Assembly (NCBI RefSeq): GCF_000006565.2
Contig: NC_031475.1
Coordinates: 3,373,189 to 3,437,188 of the forward strand
Length of the DNA: 64,000 nucleotides
Direction: 5' to 3'
DNA from: Toxoplasma gondii ME49
Taxonomy: Eukaryota; Apicomplexa; Conoidasida; Eucoccidiorida; Sarcocystidae
Under the pieces are notes generated by a model that saw only the letters and a program-made list of their open reading frames with translations, was not told where the DNA came from and ran no database searches. This document shows, one piece after another, positions 38,806-51,465 of this stretch; within the stretch, counting starts at the first letter, position 1; every line of letters starts with the position of its first letter. The position numbers and the translations under genes are program-made.

Positions 38806-39038
38806 CGTTATACACGTTTATTGGGACCAGGTTTTGCACACTTGATTGGTTTGGTCAAATGAACTGCCGAGGTGTCGAGTATCACGTACCATGTGCTTTG
38901 GTGCTCTGGGCATTAAACTGTGCTTATGACGCCTGTCTGGAGAACGTGGAATGAAATTTACTTCCTAGTAGTAATGTTCCGAAGAGAATCCGTTGGCCAT
39001 TGCCTCCACTTATATAAGCAACCGTAGAGTCAGGAGGC

Positions 39039-39045
39039 GCATGCA
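39039..39045. promoter_or_regulatory. GCATGCA (TGCATGC on the other strand) motif
   Basis: The 7-base sequence gcatgca lies about 1.6 kb upstream of the ATG at 40601 and 1.9 kb upstream of the ATG at 37101. TGCATGC is a known promoter-enriched motif and AP2-type binding site in apicomplexans. It may also occur by chance, and two further copies in this window lie in non-promoter positions (49727-49733 and 50451-50457). Confidence 0.3.
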
Positions 39046-40600
39046 TGTAGTGACGGCTTTGCATTTAAGTAGTGTAGTCGTAGGCTTTCCTCTACAGTCT
39101 GGCAAGTGTTTTCCTCTCCGCTGGTGAAGACACAGCAGGCGCCTTTTAGTGTTGATATAGCGGACCGAACAGTTCCCTAGAGATTCTACGCGGCCGCTTG
39201 TCTGTGAAACAGCATTTGTGCTGTCTCTCGCTTCTTCGTCAACCACCTCAAGCAAGTCCTGTACAGGTCTTCCTGGTCGTTCGCTGCCCAGCGTCTTGTT
39301 GCGATACCACTGTCGAATTATGATAGTTACTCATTCACGTACTGGTATTTCTCTGACGTGAACAACCACCTTCGCGAAGACTGTCTGAAAAACGCCCAAA
39401 CTCACACCATCAATACGGAACGAGCTCTTGGGCACATCTTCGCGACTGTTTTCCCAATCACCACAGATAAGCATGGTCATCGTGGGGCCTTCCATTCCGC
39501 TGGCAAATATAGCCAACTGATTTCACCATGTAAAAAGCCACCCACGGCGCAAAGAGTCACCCGTGAGAGGGGGCGGGGAGGAGGTGGGGTTGCTGAAAAG
39601 TATCAGAAGAAATTATGTGTGTTCATAGGAATATGCGCATTTTCCTGACTTAGTTCGCGTGCAAACATCTGCATCTCGCATGGAATAATCGCTGGGAGCC
39701 AAAGCTTCCCTGTTTTTTTAGTACCCGTTGTTTAACGGACAGATACCCCCGAATGTCTTGAGAATATTCGCAGGAGGGGAACCTCAATGGGAGGGTGTAG
39801 ACCGTGGTGGTACCACCGAGACACCGCGCAAAGAAACGCTCACTCGCGGAAAGAATGGACCGTCTCCCTTGTCTTGACCGTGGCGAGTCCCCTTTTCTCT
39901 ATTTTATCGATGACAAACAACATGGAAGAAACCTTAGGATCGCTTCGCTCCCAATTTTAGTGCACGGCACACCAAGTCGCCACGTCAGCACGCGACGTAG
40001 AGGGCAGTCGGCGACACCATATCGCACGACCTCCCCCCTCTGTTTGTCATTCTTCTTTGTGATTTTTCCCTGTTGTTTATGCAAACTGGATTCGATATGA
40101 AGGTATTCCATCCTTGTTTTGGAACCGTTTCCGTGGTAGTGAACTGGAAGGCCACTGCTTTCGGGTGAGTATGAGTATCCTTATACGCTGGTGCTCGGCT
40201 GTGTCCGAGCCATCAGTGTGACGGGCCGTTGTCGCGGCTTCTATCCTAGACATGAACTTCCTACTGCGATACATTGCATCCTTCTTTCTGTAAAACTCCC
40301 ACGGTGAGCCTGCATCAACGAGTAGGCCTGACTTGGTGCTGTTTTGTCTCCACTTCACTTTCGTGGCTCCTCACGTTCTCCCGCTGTCCAATACCCAGCG
40401 TAGGCACGTTGCGTCAGAAAGAAGCTCGTTTTTTCTGTAGAGAAAGGTGTCGGACTTTTTTCCTTTCATATCACGGGGCGCATTCTTGCTGGCTCCCAGG
40501 CGAAGAGAGGGACAACCTGAGAGGGAGAAGCACAGTGAGCCGTCTACGCGGGCTGCTTCTTTGGTTCGTCACGCCTCACCTTCATTTCCTTGTTGACACA

Positions 40601-43600
40601 ATGATCGAGGATCTGTTCCCCTCCCCATGCTTCCTCCCTCCTACACCTTCCTCCTCACCCTCTAGCTCACCGTACCCGTCTGCGTCACCATCGCCTGCTC
40701 ACAGAAAAGCACATTCTGAATCAGCCGTCGATTGTCGACTGTTTGATGACCGCGCTGAAACAGAAAGCCTTTCTCCCTCGGAGAACTCTCCTCTTTCCGG
40801 ATGCTCTCCACCTCGAACGCTGCTCGAAGCTGCTTCGTCGGTGTCTTCCCCTCGACGCCCCGATGAGAACGTCCCATCTGCGAACGTATCGTTCCCAGAT
40901 AGCGCCGGGGGGTCAGAAAAAGCTCTTGTCAACATTTTCGCTCATAATACGAACTTAGGAGCTTCAGAGGACTCTGCTTCGGCTCCTGAACAGAGCAAGC
41001 CCATTAGTGACCCATCGCCTCGGAACCAGAGGTACCGCGAGCACCAGCACTCCGCACGCGAGTGCGGTGGAAGCAGTTCTACACTCCCAGAAAGGAATAA
41101 CTTCGCCGCCGGCACAAGAGGAAAGCAACAAGACGGAGTATGTGGGGCGGCCTCAGCAACTGTGTCGAGGTCGGTTCTCCCGTGGGGAGCCAAGGAAACG
41201 CTTAAAAACCAGTGTCTCAGCTTCAGGACAGCGAATAAGTCTCACGACATTTCGGGGCAGCGAAAGTCTCTCACAGGCAGCTCCAGCCCTGCCGCAACTC
41301 AATTGGAGATCCACATAGACGTTCTGCAAACTACGGACCTGGTTGGAAGTGCAACAAAGGATGGATTTGGCTCGAACGCAACAGGCCAGGGTTCTCAGGA
41401 ACTCTCAGGAGTGAGCCGGACTTCCGGGGCGCAAAGGCTGGAGCCGTCTCCTGTCTCCGATTCCAGCTCTCAGCCGGAAGGCATACCGTGTGGTGGTGAG
41501 TTACAAACTTCGAAAGGAACCTCTGGATCCAACGCCGTGTCCAGAAACGCTGGACGGAGACAGGAACGGTCCACAGGAGTTGGAGAGTCGACACAGGCAA
41601 AAACGGGCAACCAACAGAGGGGGAACAGCCAGACAGACGCGGCATCGTCAAAGGTGCCTTCCCCTGCGGACTGCGGAGGAAACGACAGAGACAATGAGAA
41701 ACCTCTAAATGGAGCGGCAGAGCACGCTTCGAAGGAAGGAGAGAGCAGTGCCCCGGTCCTTGTCTTGTCTTCGGATGCGTCGCTCCGAATTCAAGAGGCA
41801 AGGAAGTTTTTCATGAACGCATGCCGACCGTCTGGCGGTGGGAAGACCCGAAGTCTCTCAGAGCGGCTCGGGCCTGGACAGCTTAAGAAACCAGGCGACG
41901 AGGCGGTGGGCGAGGATGTTGAGCGGACTCAACGCAAAAACTCGGACTCAGCGGCGGGCGCAGGTCGACATCTCTTAACGAGAGGATGCAGAGACAGCGG
42001 GAATGGACAGCCCGACCTAGAGGCAGGCACGAGGCGATCGCCCGGGACTTCCGAGAAGAGCGGTGCAGACCTTTCTTCTCAGCCGCAAGCAAGACGGTCC
42101 TCGAATACCTGGCGAAACAAAACAGCGAGACGAGGCGAAGCCGCTGAAGCCAGCAAGTCGAGTCACCGAAGGCGCCACACAGAGGCGTCTTGTGCGCTTC
42201 CTTTCGCGTCCCAGTCGAGCTTTACCCCTGAGGCACCCAACGGTATCGCGCCTCCCGTGGCTGGGGTGCCGTCGCCTTCTCTTTCGGACCTCGCACTGTC
42301 CTCCAGCTCCCTTCCTTTCTCGACGTTCCTCGGCGACCTACGCCAGCTCCGAGGCGTCTGCTACGCCGCAGCCCAGGAAGACCAGCTTCGACCGATCATG
42401 TCACTCTCCCGAAAGAGCACCAGCAGCGGCCGGCCTTCCTCAGCCAGACGCCATAGACGCAGCAGGTGCGTTTCAGCAGCTTCCGTGGCGCCTTCGCCTA
42501 GACAAGACTACGGGGACCAGTTCTCTGCAGCTCAGTCTCCGCCTTCTGACTCGCCGATCCAGTGCCGCTTTTCCACTTCTGTCTCTCTTAGCCCTTCCCG
42601 AGAGCCTGCAGCAGACAGCAAAGGAGACAAAGCCGCGGGGACAGTGTCGTTTACAGCAGCAGGGGAATCGTTTGAAACAGCGAGAGGGACTGACACCGCG
42701 TGTGAAAAGGGAGCGACATTGGCGGTCGACCTCATGGCGCAAGATTCGGTCTTTGTGGAGGCAGACTTTCCGACTTCACAAAGACAAGGCCTGCGTCCCA
42801 CACGGGCGACGCCTGACGCGGTTATAGAAGGGGCCTTTTTGAGTCAGGAGGATAATTTCTTTGGAGAGAGACACGAAGCAGAGGGGCGAGAACCACTCGG
42901 GGAGAGCATGGAGAGAAGAGGAAAGGAATACGAGGGTACCCGGAAGGAAGAGATAGAGAGGACAACGGAGAGGACCAGTACGGCAGATGTAGCTTCTTCA
43001 TGTAGGCCGGCCATGCTGAAGGGGGGTGCTGACGGTGTGGATATAAGTGTAGTAGATGCCCCCATTTCAAAAGATTCCTCGAGTTTCAATTCTCTGGAAG
43101 AATTGAGTTCGGCTCAGGATGGAGACCGACAGGTCGAACTTCGTGAACACAGCCGGGAAAAGGAGAGCACTGCGCTGCCCGATTCTCGACGTGTCTCTGA
43201 TCAGTGTCACAGTCCTCCGAAGACAGGGCCTTTCGCCTCCCGACAGGAGACAGGCGACTCAGCATTAGCGCCTCGTCCGTCACACAGTAGGCGAGGAGAC
43301 GCTGTCGATGCTCATCTGTCTTCAGGGAATCGCGTACAAATACAGGGAGAGACGGAAAAGGAGGCGTGTCGCCATGCTGAGACTTTGGTTTCTTCAGAAC
43401 CGCGGGCTGTGGCGTCCGCCACCTCGGAAACTCAAGAATCGGGAACAACAGCTTCTCTTCCCGCGCCAGTTGACGTGCCGGGCGATGTGCCTTCCCGAAG
43501 TGAAGGTACGAATGACCTAGAGGAAAAAGCAGGGAAGAGCCTATGCCCTCACTGTGAGCCTTCCTCGAGTCCAGGATGTTCTTCCACCTGGCTTTCGCCT

Positions 43601-46600
43601 CTCCTTGGCGTGGTTGCCCCGTCTCGGAGGCTCTCGACAGGCAGCGGTGGAGGCGCCCGCGGTAGCAGAGAGAAATGCATTACCCAGAGTGAAGAAAAAC
43701 CGCTCCAGGGTGTCTTTACATCAAAACTAGATACTGTTAGTACCCGTGTAGAGGGGCTCCAGGGAGAGAGAGAAGAAGCGACTGCAAGCAGATCTGGACT
43801 AAGGGGCTCGAGTATTGATGTTTGTACCTTTTCTCGCGCTCCTGGTCCTTTGCATGCGAGTTCAGCTCTAAACCCTAAACCGTCATTCGACCCCTCTGGA
43901 GCGTCCCGTTCTGTCCCAGTTCCGAATCCTATGTTGGTTCCCCGCGCCGTGGAGCTCCGGGAAGAAGCCTTCGAAGGGCTGGCAACTTCTTCCTCCGTTC
44001 CCGAATGCTCGAAGTCAGGGAAATTGAGTGAGATTGAAAGTGGTGATGAAGGAGAGGTGAGCGACGCGCCAACGACAGCCTGCGTCGTTCCTTTTGCTCC
44101 GCGAGAAGAGGGAGCGAATCCTCTGTCGAGCGCTGCCTCTTCCAATGGGACACTGGGAGCGAATGACCGCGAAGAAAGCGAAGGTAGAGAAGCCTCCCCT
44201 TCACCAGCGGAACGAGGGGAGCGAGCAGGTTCGCCTTCTTCGAGTCTAAAAACAACGGAGAGAAAGAACGATATTCCGTCTGTCGCTTCGGGTACTGTCT
44301 CCGGTCTCTCCGGTTCGCCGGTTTTTTCTCACACTCGCAAACGGCAGAGCGAAGAGGAGAATGGTGGAGAAGAAACGGTCTCCGCGGCAGCAGCAGAAGA
44401 GCAGCGGATGCGACGCTGCCGCCAGGAGAGCAGAGAGGTTCAGGCAGGTGAAGGGGTCGATCCAGCGGAAGCCAGAGAGAGGGTAGACGTTCCACAGAAA
44501 CCATCCCACTCACTGACGATTCCTGACAGTTGCTTCTCTCAGCGCCACGCTGAAGAGAAGAGCGACTGCGCACAAGAGAACCGTGAAGAGAGACAGGAAC
44601 GAAGTTTGTGTAGAACCTCGGTGGTTATTCCTCTGCCGCCTGCACCTCCGCCTCCCTCTCCGGCAAGATCCAAGCTTTCCGTGGGTACAGCCAAAGAGCC
44701 ACACTTGCGTCACGCAACCTCCGTCTCTTCCTTCCCTTGCTCTTCTTGTGGCGAGAAAGCAGCTCCTGACTTCCAGGTTTCTTCGCTGCCTCCTCCGCTT
44801 GTCTGCCCCGAGCCGTCTTCGTCCCCGTTCAGGCCCGGCGGCTCGGCGTCCTATTCGGAGTCACCACAGCCCAGCGAAGGTTGTGCCTCACAGAGTCTAG
44901 GAGTAGATCGTTCGAGTCTTTTTTCTCAGTCGGTGGCCTCCTTTTCTGGAGACTTGGTGACGTCGAGGGACACTCAGGGTGACGGTCACGAGCACAGCCA
45001 AGAGGACTCGCTCTCGTGTTCGAATCCCTCTTCCTGCAGATCGGTTTCTTCTTCTTCGTCTGTGTGCTTGTTCGCCGGCGCCGCGGTGCCGCCCCCTCTT
45101 CGCGCCCCGACCCGCATCGTCTGTGCCAGTGAGTCGGCAGCGTTGCGTGGCCGGGGCACGACGCTGAGAGAAGGCAATGCGCCGTCGCCGTCTTGCTCTC
45201 CTTCCAAGCCGCCCAGCTGGAATCAGCAGACTGCGAGGGACGGAGACGCCGGCCGCGAAGAAGGCGGAAGGGACGCGTGTGGCGCAGAGACGCGAGAGGA
45301 CGTCTCGCCGGAGTTCTCCCAAGGCCCGCGAAGAGGAGAAAAGCGAAAGTTGTCCGTGGACAAGTCACATGAGGCGGGCCTGTCGAGACCTCAGTCCTCT
45401 GTAGAGGGCTCGCCTGTCTCCTGTCGACACTGGCTTCCCTCCGGCTCCTCAGCTACTCCCTCACCTCTGGGCCGCCGCGAATCCTTCTTCATTGCCGTCC
45501 CGGTGCCAGTGAAACGCCCCGGAGGAGAGGTGCACAGCAGCGAAGACGAGAACAGGAGCGAGGGAGAATGCGAGACGCTCGGATATGGGGAAGCTCGAAA
45601 ATCGGTGGCGCCAAGCAGGCGGTCCCGCGGGCCGGCGTGGGAAGGAACCGGAAGAGGCGAAGCCGAATTCGCTGTAGTTGCCTTTCCGAGCACGGAAAAT
45701 GAGCAGACAAGCCACAAGGCCGTCTCGTCCCTGTTGGACTGCACTTCGGTTACTGTCAGCTCGTCTTCGCCGCCGTGCGCCTTCTCCCTTCCTCATTCTT
45801 CTCTTCCTGTACCTCGAGTTTCGAGTCAGGCCTCTGTGGACGGATGGGCAGGTCGGGAGCCTCCCTGTGGCTTCCGGAACTCTTCGGAGAGAGGAAGCGT
45901 GGAAATAAGCGGAAGGAAAGGCTTTGAGAGGATTAGCGGAGGCCGCGAGACAGTCGAGACGGGACAGACCGGCTCACGCTTCCCCTTCCATCGCGAGATG
46001 AAAGAACAGAAAGAACACACTCGAATGGCTGAACAAAAGGGGAGGGAAGAAGGTCTTGCGTCGTCTTCCGACCGCTCCAGTGCCCCACACTCCCCCAAGA
46101 AGCTCGTACCCTCGCCTCAGATGTCTTCTTCCGATCTTGCGTCTTCTTCCGCTTCGGGTTCTGCATCTGCTTCTGACTTGGCTTTTTCGTCTTCCTCGTC
46201 TGGGATGCGCTCCTGTGTCTCTCCACTCTCGCGAGTGGGGAGAAAGCAGCCGTTCTGTATTTCCCTTCTCCAGCGCGGACAGTCGTGGCTTCATCGCATG
46301 CGAGATCGGGTGGGGCGGGTGTCGCTGACAAAGGTGGATGGAGTTTGGAGTGGGTGGAGAGCTAAGGTCGCTGATTTTGCCACGCGGGTCACTGCGAAAG
46401 CCGTGGAATCTCTCCTGGATGAGGAAACGAAAGGCGATCTCGCCGTCGTTCTCCCTCCTGCTTTCATCGACCTTCCAAATGTTGCCAGTGCGAGAGTAAG
46501 CGAAGCTGGGCGTTCCTCAACGGGACTGCAAGTGATGGATTTGAATATCCTACGTTAAGGGTCTTTCACATCGTCCACGGTGTAGGCGTAATATGTGGCT

Positions 46601-46908
46601 TAGTGGTATCACGCGTCCCACCGTTTCTCGCGATAATAAGTGTTCTCATTGGTGAACGAATCAATTTCTTGAACACAGGCACTGAATGCTGTTCGATTGT
46701 TATGCCGCTCTGACTCCAAACGTCTGGATGCTCAGTGCCCTGTGACCATGTTCTATGTTCCCCTACTTTCGGTGTTCTTTACTTCAGTTCGTGCGTCTGA
46801 CTTTCCTGACTAGAGGGTGGTCTGATACTCGGGCTTTGCCTCTCTACTGAGTGGGGCTCAAATATGTCTGTAAATCTCGTGTATTTACTTGGGTACGCTC
46901 CAAAGCAG

Positions 46909-46941
<33 letters not shown>

Positions 46942-49900
46942 CTGATACGTTGAATGTGCTTCTACAGCTCGGAGCCAGAGTCATCTTTTGCGATGGCAGA
47001 CGACAGGGTTCACCTCAGAGCTGCATGCGGTTGTTGCACGCGTCAGAGCGCGAAGCTCGAGGGTACTTCGACTCTGGGAAAAGGGTTTCTTTGATGCTGA
47101 CTGCCGGCGAGGAATGCACAGACACATGTATTGTCCGTTTCGCTGCTCCAGGTGAGAAGCTAGTGACTGCGGCGGCCATGGCCTTTTCTTTCGAAGCAGG
47201 CATTGCCACACGTGAATACCATGTCTGTGCAGCTTGTGTACACATGCTGGTTGCTCTCTAGTTAAAGTCTCACCAGTAAACTAGCTAATGGTGAGAAGAT
47301 GCAGCGGTACATTTCGTAACATGTTGTCGGAACCAGTTACAACCTCATTTACAATCGTATCTCTACATTTTGTCGAAGCAGTGGTGAACTCGCGCATGCA
47401 GGGAATCTCAATCGTGTTTGTCCATGTGCCTTTTCTTGATGCTGCGAGGAACAGCCGTCCCATATTTCTCTTCAGAAAGCGGTGCTGGTGAACGAGGGAT
47501 TGCTTTGTGAGCTTTCACGAGTTCGTGGTCGCCTGGCATGTGTGAAGTGACCGGTGTCTGGTCTGCGTGCTCCTCGAGCCTCCTAGCATTTCACCGCTGC
47601 TACTGAAACACCTTTCTGATGTTACAAACGATTCGTAGTCTCCTAGTCGCCGAGGTGCAAAAGAGGATATTTGAGGAAGGCTTGTGATCACTGTAGTCCC
47701 CCGGAAAATCATTTGCCCTCGCGATTGTACGTCGCGTCCGGGTAGCACTTTATCAAAAACTAAAGCTGCAGAACCAGCACGTGTGTATCAAGCTTCTCCT
47801 CTCGACTGTGTTTCCTCCTCCGGGCCGACGCAGCTATCATTCATGGCGTTGAGTTCGTCCAAGGAAGGCGACAAGGTGCTGAGACAAAAATATCACTCGA
47901 CGCGGCTTCTCTTCTCGCACAAGACGTGGACGAGCAAAGTAAGGCTTCAACGCTTCCCATAGGTTTTTGCGGGGGCGTGTATACACAGTGGTAGTGGCTT
48001 TTGTGATCGCCGTCAGATGCATCGGGAGGGAACAAGTCGTAGCAGCAGGAAAATGCTATTACGTGTCAGAAAAGTGCGCCAATGCCGGAAACCCAGACAC
48101 TCACACTTTGCAGTGCGGTGCAAGTGCCCGTGGGTATGTATGTACACGAAATATTGGAATGCTCGTCCCACTACACATGCGTCCACGTTAAGCACTCGTG
48201 ATTTCTGCGTAGACATTTAGGGGCCTTCATATTCATGCCGTCAATGCGTGCCACAGCCTCACGGGAAGAGCGAATCGTTTATAAAAAAGGGGGAAGCAGA
48301 GAACTGTGCAAGTTTCGTTCACTTTCGACGTTCGTGTTGTCCCGGAGCTCCTTCATACTGTGCTTATGGGGAGTGGAGCCTTTTGCCTGCGTTTGGTGAG
48401 TGCCTTTCTCTTCACTTATCTCTCTCTGGCGGCGGTTGCTTGTGACCCTTATCCTTCCCTGGCGATAGTTTCTCCCCGATGTCTTCTCTCCCTTCGTCCT
48501 TTCTCTCACCTCTCTCCATCCTTCTCCTCCCTCTTCTCGATGCCTTTTTTCACTCTTCTCTTTTCTCAGGTCTCTGGGGCTGCCTGGAGTCGTCGCTGTG
48601 GAACCCTGCAATTTCGGGAGAAGTTTTGCCGGCAGGTGAAGAGCGAGTAGCGTTTGCGCTCGACACAGGCTCCGCGCCTGTCACGCATCTTCGGATTTCT
48701 CAGCACTTCGTGGCGCCGATTCGTTCTGATTTGCGAGAGCAAGAAATCCCGGAGAACGGGGCAGGGTTCGTCGAAGACGAAGCCTTTGCGGGTCTAAGTC
48801 ACATCCGCGTGTACGGGGAGTTTTGGAGAGAAGCATGGGAGGTTCTGCCGCCTGTACAGGGAAGCAGAGAGGAAGAAGTGAGCAACTTGCTCAAGGGCGC
48901 CGCAGTCGTTGCCTGGGAGGAGGCAGAGAAGCCAGCGAGTTCGAGAAAGAAGAGAAGACGAGTAGAAGAGCTTGAAGGAACGGAGAGGGGAGATGAACGC
49001 CAGGCGGTGCTTTTAAAACGCAGGAGCTGTGCGCTGGACAGACAGGAGAGCCAAAACGAGACCACGTCTGCACAGCCGAGAGGATACGAAAATGGAGAGG
49101 GAGACGAGTTTTCAGGTCAGATGGACCTCAGGTGGAGGGACGTGAGGACTGTGGTCGTCTGCCTCAGCACAAGGGCGGCAGTGAGTCGCCTCGAAGTGGT
49201 CTGTCGACCCACAGAGGAAGAACCGCGCGGAGAGGCCTGGAACTTAAACGAGGAGACTGGATCCCTGCGCCCAAGTGCAGGATGCGAACCGTCCGAATCA
49301 AGATATCCACAAGAAAAGAATTGTCTAGGCTCTCCGACTCTCTCCGTGGAACTCTGGGACGCTGCAAGTTGTCCAGAGGTAAGAGGTTGAGGAAAATTCA
49401 AGAAGAGGAAAGCGAAGCCCAAAAGCGAGACGACGCCGCATGACTACAAGAACGGTCTCTTGAACGCAGACACGAAAAGTAGCGAAAATTGACAATACCG
49501 AGGAATCCGTTTTGGTCCGAGCAAGAATCGTGACGCGTCGGCTTTTTCCCGCATATAAGAAAACGCAGGTATCACCGGGGGGGGGGGGATTAGTTGGTGT
49601 TCGACTTGTGTGTTCGGGGTTTTACGCGTGCAGGGTGTTATAAATGCGTGAACTTATGATTTCCACCTATTCCCGAATAGTGCTTGTAGGAGGCGTCTGT
49701 GTGGTTGCTTTTTCGTGTTAAATGGATGCATGCGTTGGGCAGCGGCTTTACCAGTCTTCACATGGAGCCTTTGTATGTGTCTCGTTCGCAGACCTCGGGA
49801 CTGAATCTGCTTCAGCAGCGCCGGTTCTTCAGATGCAGACAAACCTCTCTCTCTCCGACGTGGACTTCTTTCGTCTCCTCTTCGGCCTCCAGCAAGAAAT

Positions 49901-50169
49901 GGCGGAACGGAGACAGTCCTGTTGGGCGTGTGAATGCGACGGGAGCGCAGAAAGAAGTTAAGGGATGGGTGAAAACGGTGTTGGTAGCAGAGAGAGGATC
50001 GCATCGATGTCTCTCGCCTTCGAACTGCGAGGAAAGCATGGAAGAAGACGAGGCAGAAAAGCCCGGAGACGCGACACATAAAACGAATCAGGTTATGTGT
50101 ACGCATGTACGTCTGCGTTTCTCCGGGGCTGTGGACATCCAATCTTTGAGAATTTGGGGTATTCCGTGA
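40601..50169 (+). CDS. Very large mostly disordered protein with a C-terminal RNF37/UBOX5 N-terminal-like region
   Basis: Exon 1 (40601-46495) alone encodes 1965 residues rich in Ser, Glu, Arg and Pro with no evident domain. Further exons: 46968-47151, 47697-47938, 48300-48395, about 48590-49378 and 49792-50169. Junctions 1-2, 2-3 and 5-6 are in phase; the start of exon 5 is uncertain, because the best acceptor (before 48570) is out of phase and a weaker one before 48590 fits. The folded C-terminus resembles the N-terminal region of RNF37/UBOX5: ARVIFCDGRRQGSPQSCMRL, RGYFDSGKRVSLMLTAG, then LSFMALSSSKEG and RLLFSHKTW, and finally THVRLRFSGAVDIQSLRIWG just before the stop, like HLRICIT..IKRLEVWG in RNF37. 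No U-box or RING follows. In RNF37 this region precedes a ubiquitin-ligase U-box. Function here is unknown; the similarity is judged by eye. Confidence 0.72.
46911..46939. repeat. AT dinucleotide microsatellite
   Basis: About 14 AT units lie in the first intron (46496-46967) of the large plus-strand gene, close to the acceptor side. Confidence 0.95.
49577..49588 (+). repeat. Homopolymer run of 12 G in an intron
   Basis: Twelve consecutive G bases lie in the last intron (49379-49791) of the large plus-strand gene. Confidence 0.9.
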
Positions 50170-51465
50170 AGAGAAGGGACTGTGAAGAGCTGTGTCCAAA
50201 GAAGTAAAAACCAGCACTCTGACCCAGACTGGTTATAACAGAGGGAAGAAGGCTCCGTAGGCACTGTTTCATCACATGTAGCCTTTGAGGTAGTCGAAGG
50301 TTCTGCATGTTCACTGTGCTGTTTTCCTTGTCACTGAGTACGGCCTCGTGAACTGATTCTGCTTTTTTTTTGAATCGGCTCTCTTTTTTTCTTGTAACGG
50401 TTTTCTGCGCTTCGTATTCTGCCGGCGTAAAGTGTTAGCAACGAGTAGAATGCATGCGACTCTGAAGAGTGCCGAGAGAACTGGATTAGCATTCCGTCGA
50501 GTGGGTGACTACCACTGAAATACCTCAAATTGCTAGGCGTCGTGAACCAGAAGCACCACCTGTCTCCGAAGACTGGGCTCTGCAGTGCAGCTGTTCGCCG
50601 TTTGCGTTTGCGAAAGGAACTATACGGGGGCCACACCACCACTTCCGTCATGGCATCCGGCTCGATCGACATCTTTCACTGTTCTGAGCATCCATAAATT
50701 TCCCACTAATTCCTCTTTTGTGTCATTTTCGTCTCGTCCCAGAGTTTGCGGTATCGGCCTATGTGGTATGAGTTCAACAGTTCTAGATCGCGAAGTCATC
50801 TGTATAGATATTACGAGCTCTAAATACGATTAAGCAACTCCAAGATAGCTGTTTCATGAGTAGAGATCGGCACAACTGCTGCTATTCCTCCTTGTTGCTG
50901 CACAGCAAAAGACCGCAAACATCTCCCGTTCTGCTCCGCGTGGCATTCCGACAATTGAAAATTTGCCCCTTCGCGTCATAAAATTAGTTTGACCGCTCTA
51001 GCTGGGACTGTATATTGTGTACTTGCGGTAGTCGTACACCGAAGCAATCCAGAACCGTGTAGCTCAAGTCGGGAGAACAATACCATTGTAGTGTCTAACA
51101 ACTGAGCATGACTCCAGTTGTGAGATACAGACAACCAAGTTCTTTATGATTTGTGGCATTCTAGTACCTAGGATACTGAATATGACTCCAGTTACGAGCT
51201 AAAGACAACCCAGTTATTTTCGGATGCTGTACACCACCCCAATGGACTGCTTAACACAGCTCGCACTCTTGTGCCCAGGCGTCGGCCTTGAGTGTGCATT
51301 CCATTTCGATTATAAAAACAAAGGCGCAGAGCAGATTCCACATGAAGTTGCTACATTTATTGCCGTTACATGTTCAGTACACAAAGCCGGGGCCTTTACG
51401 GGGCTTCGTTGATCGACACTTCAAATGGCGAGCAAAATAGATTCGTCTATAAAGTCGTAGGCGCT
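50170..51465. other. Intergenic between convergent 3' ends
   Basis: It lies between the stop at 50169 and the stop of the minus-strand WD-repeat-like gene. It holds a diverged direct repeat at 51108-51220. Only short open frames (up to about 113 codons) without domains are present. Confidence 0.5.
51108..51220. repeat. Diverged direct repeat, two copies of about 38 bp
   Basis: Copies begin at 51108 and 51182 with atgactccagtt and continue through near-identical gacaacc-cagtt segments; the period is 74 bases. The pair lies in the 3' flank between convergent genes. Confidence 0.7.

Larger units (their letters stand above)
37102..40600. other. Long divergent intergenic region
   Basis: About 3.5 kb, the longest gap in the window, separates two divergent starts. 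It should contain two promoters and possibly a long 5' leader for the gene at 40601, whose frame is already open from 40274. A 146-codon frame at 38514-38954 and a 98-codon frame at 39804-40100 have no domain or signal that I recognise. An 11-base G run (38795-38805) and a GCATGCA motif (39039-39045) occur here. Confidence 0.5.

Noticed and set aside
38514..38954. 146-codon plus-strand open frame in the long intergenic region
   Set aside because: No domain, signal peptide or convincing start context; the composition looks like translated non-coding DNA.
42063..42827. 254-codon plus-strand open frame inside the large exon
   Set aside because: It overlaps the 1965-codon frame of the large gene in another frame and is Arg/Pro/Ser-rich as expected of a shadow frame.
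40601..50169. SUN-domain protein
   Set aside because: A beta-rich C-terminus suggested this, but the SUN signature strands are missing, no membrane segment precedes the region, and the RNF37-like motif order fits better.
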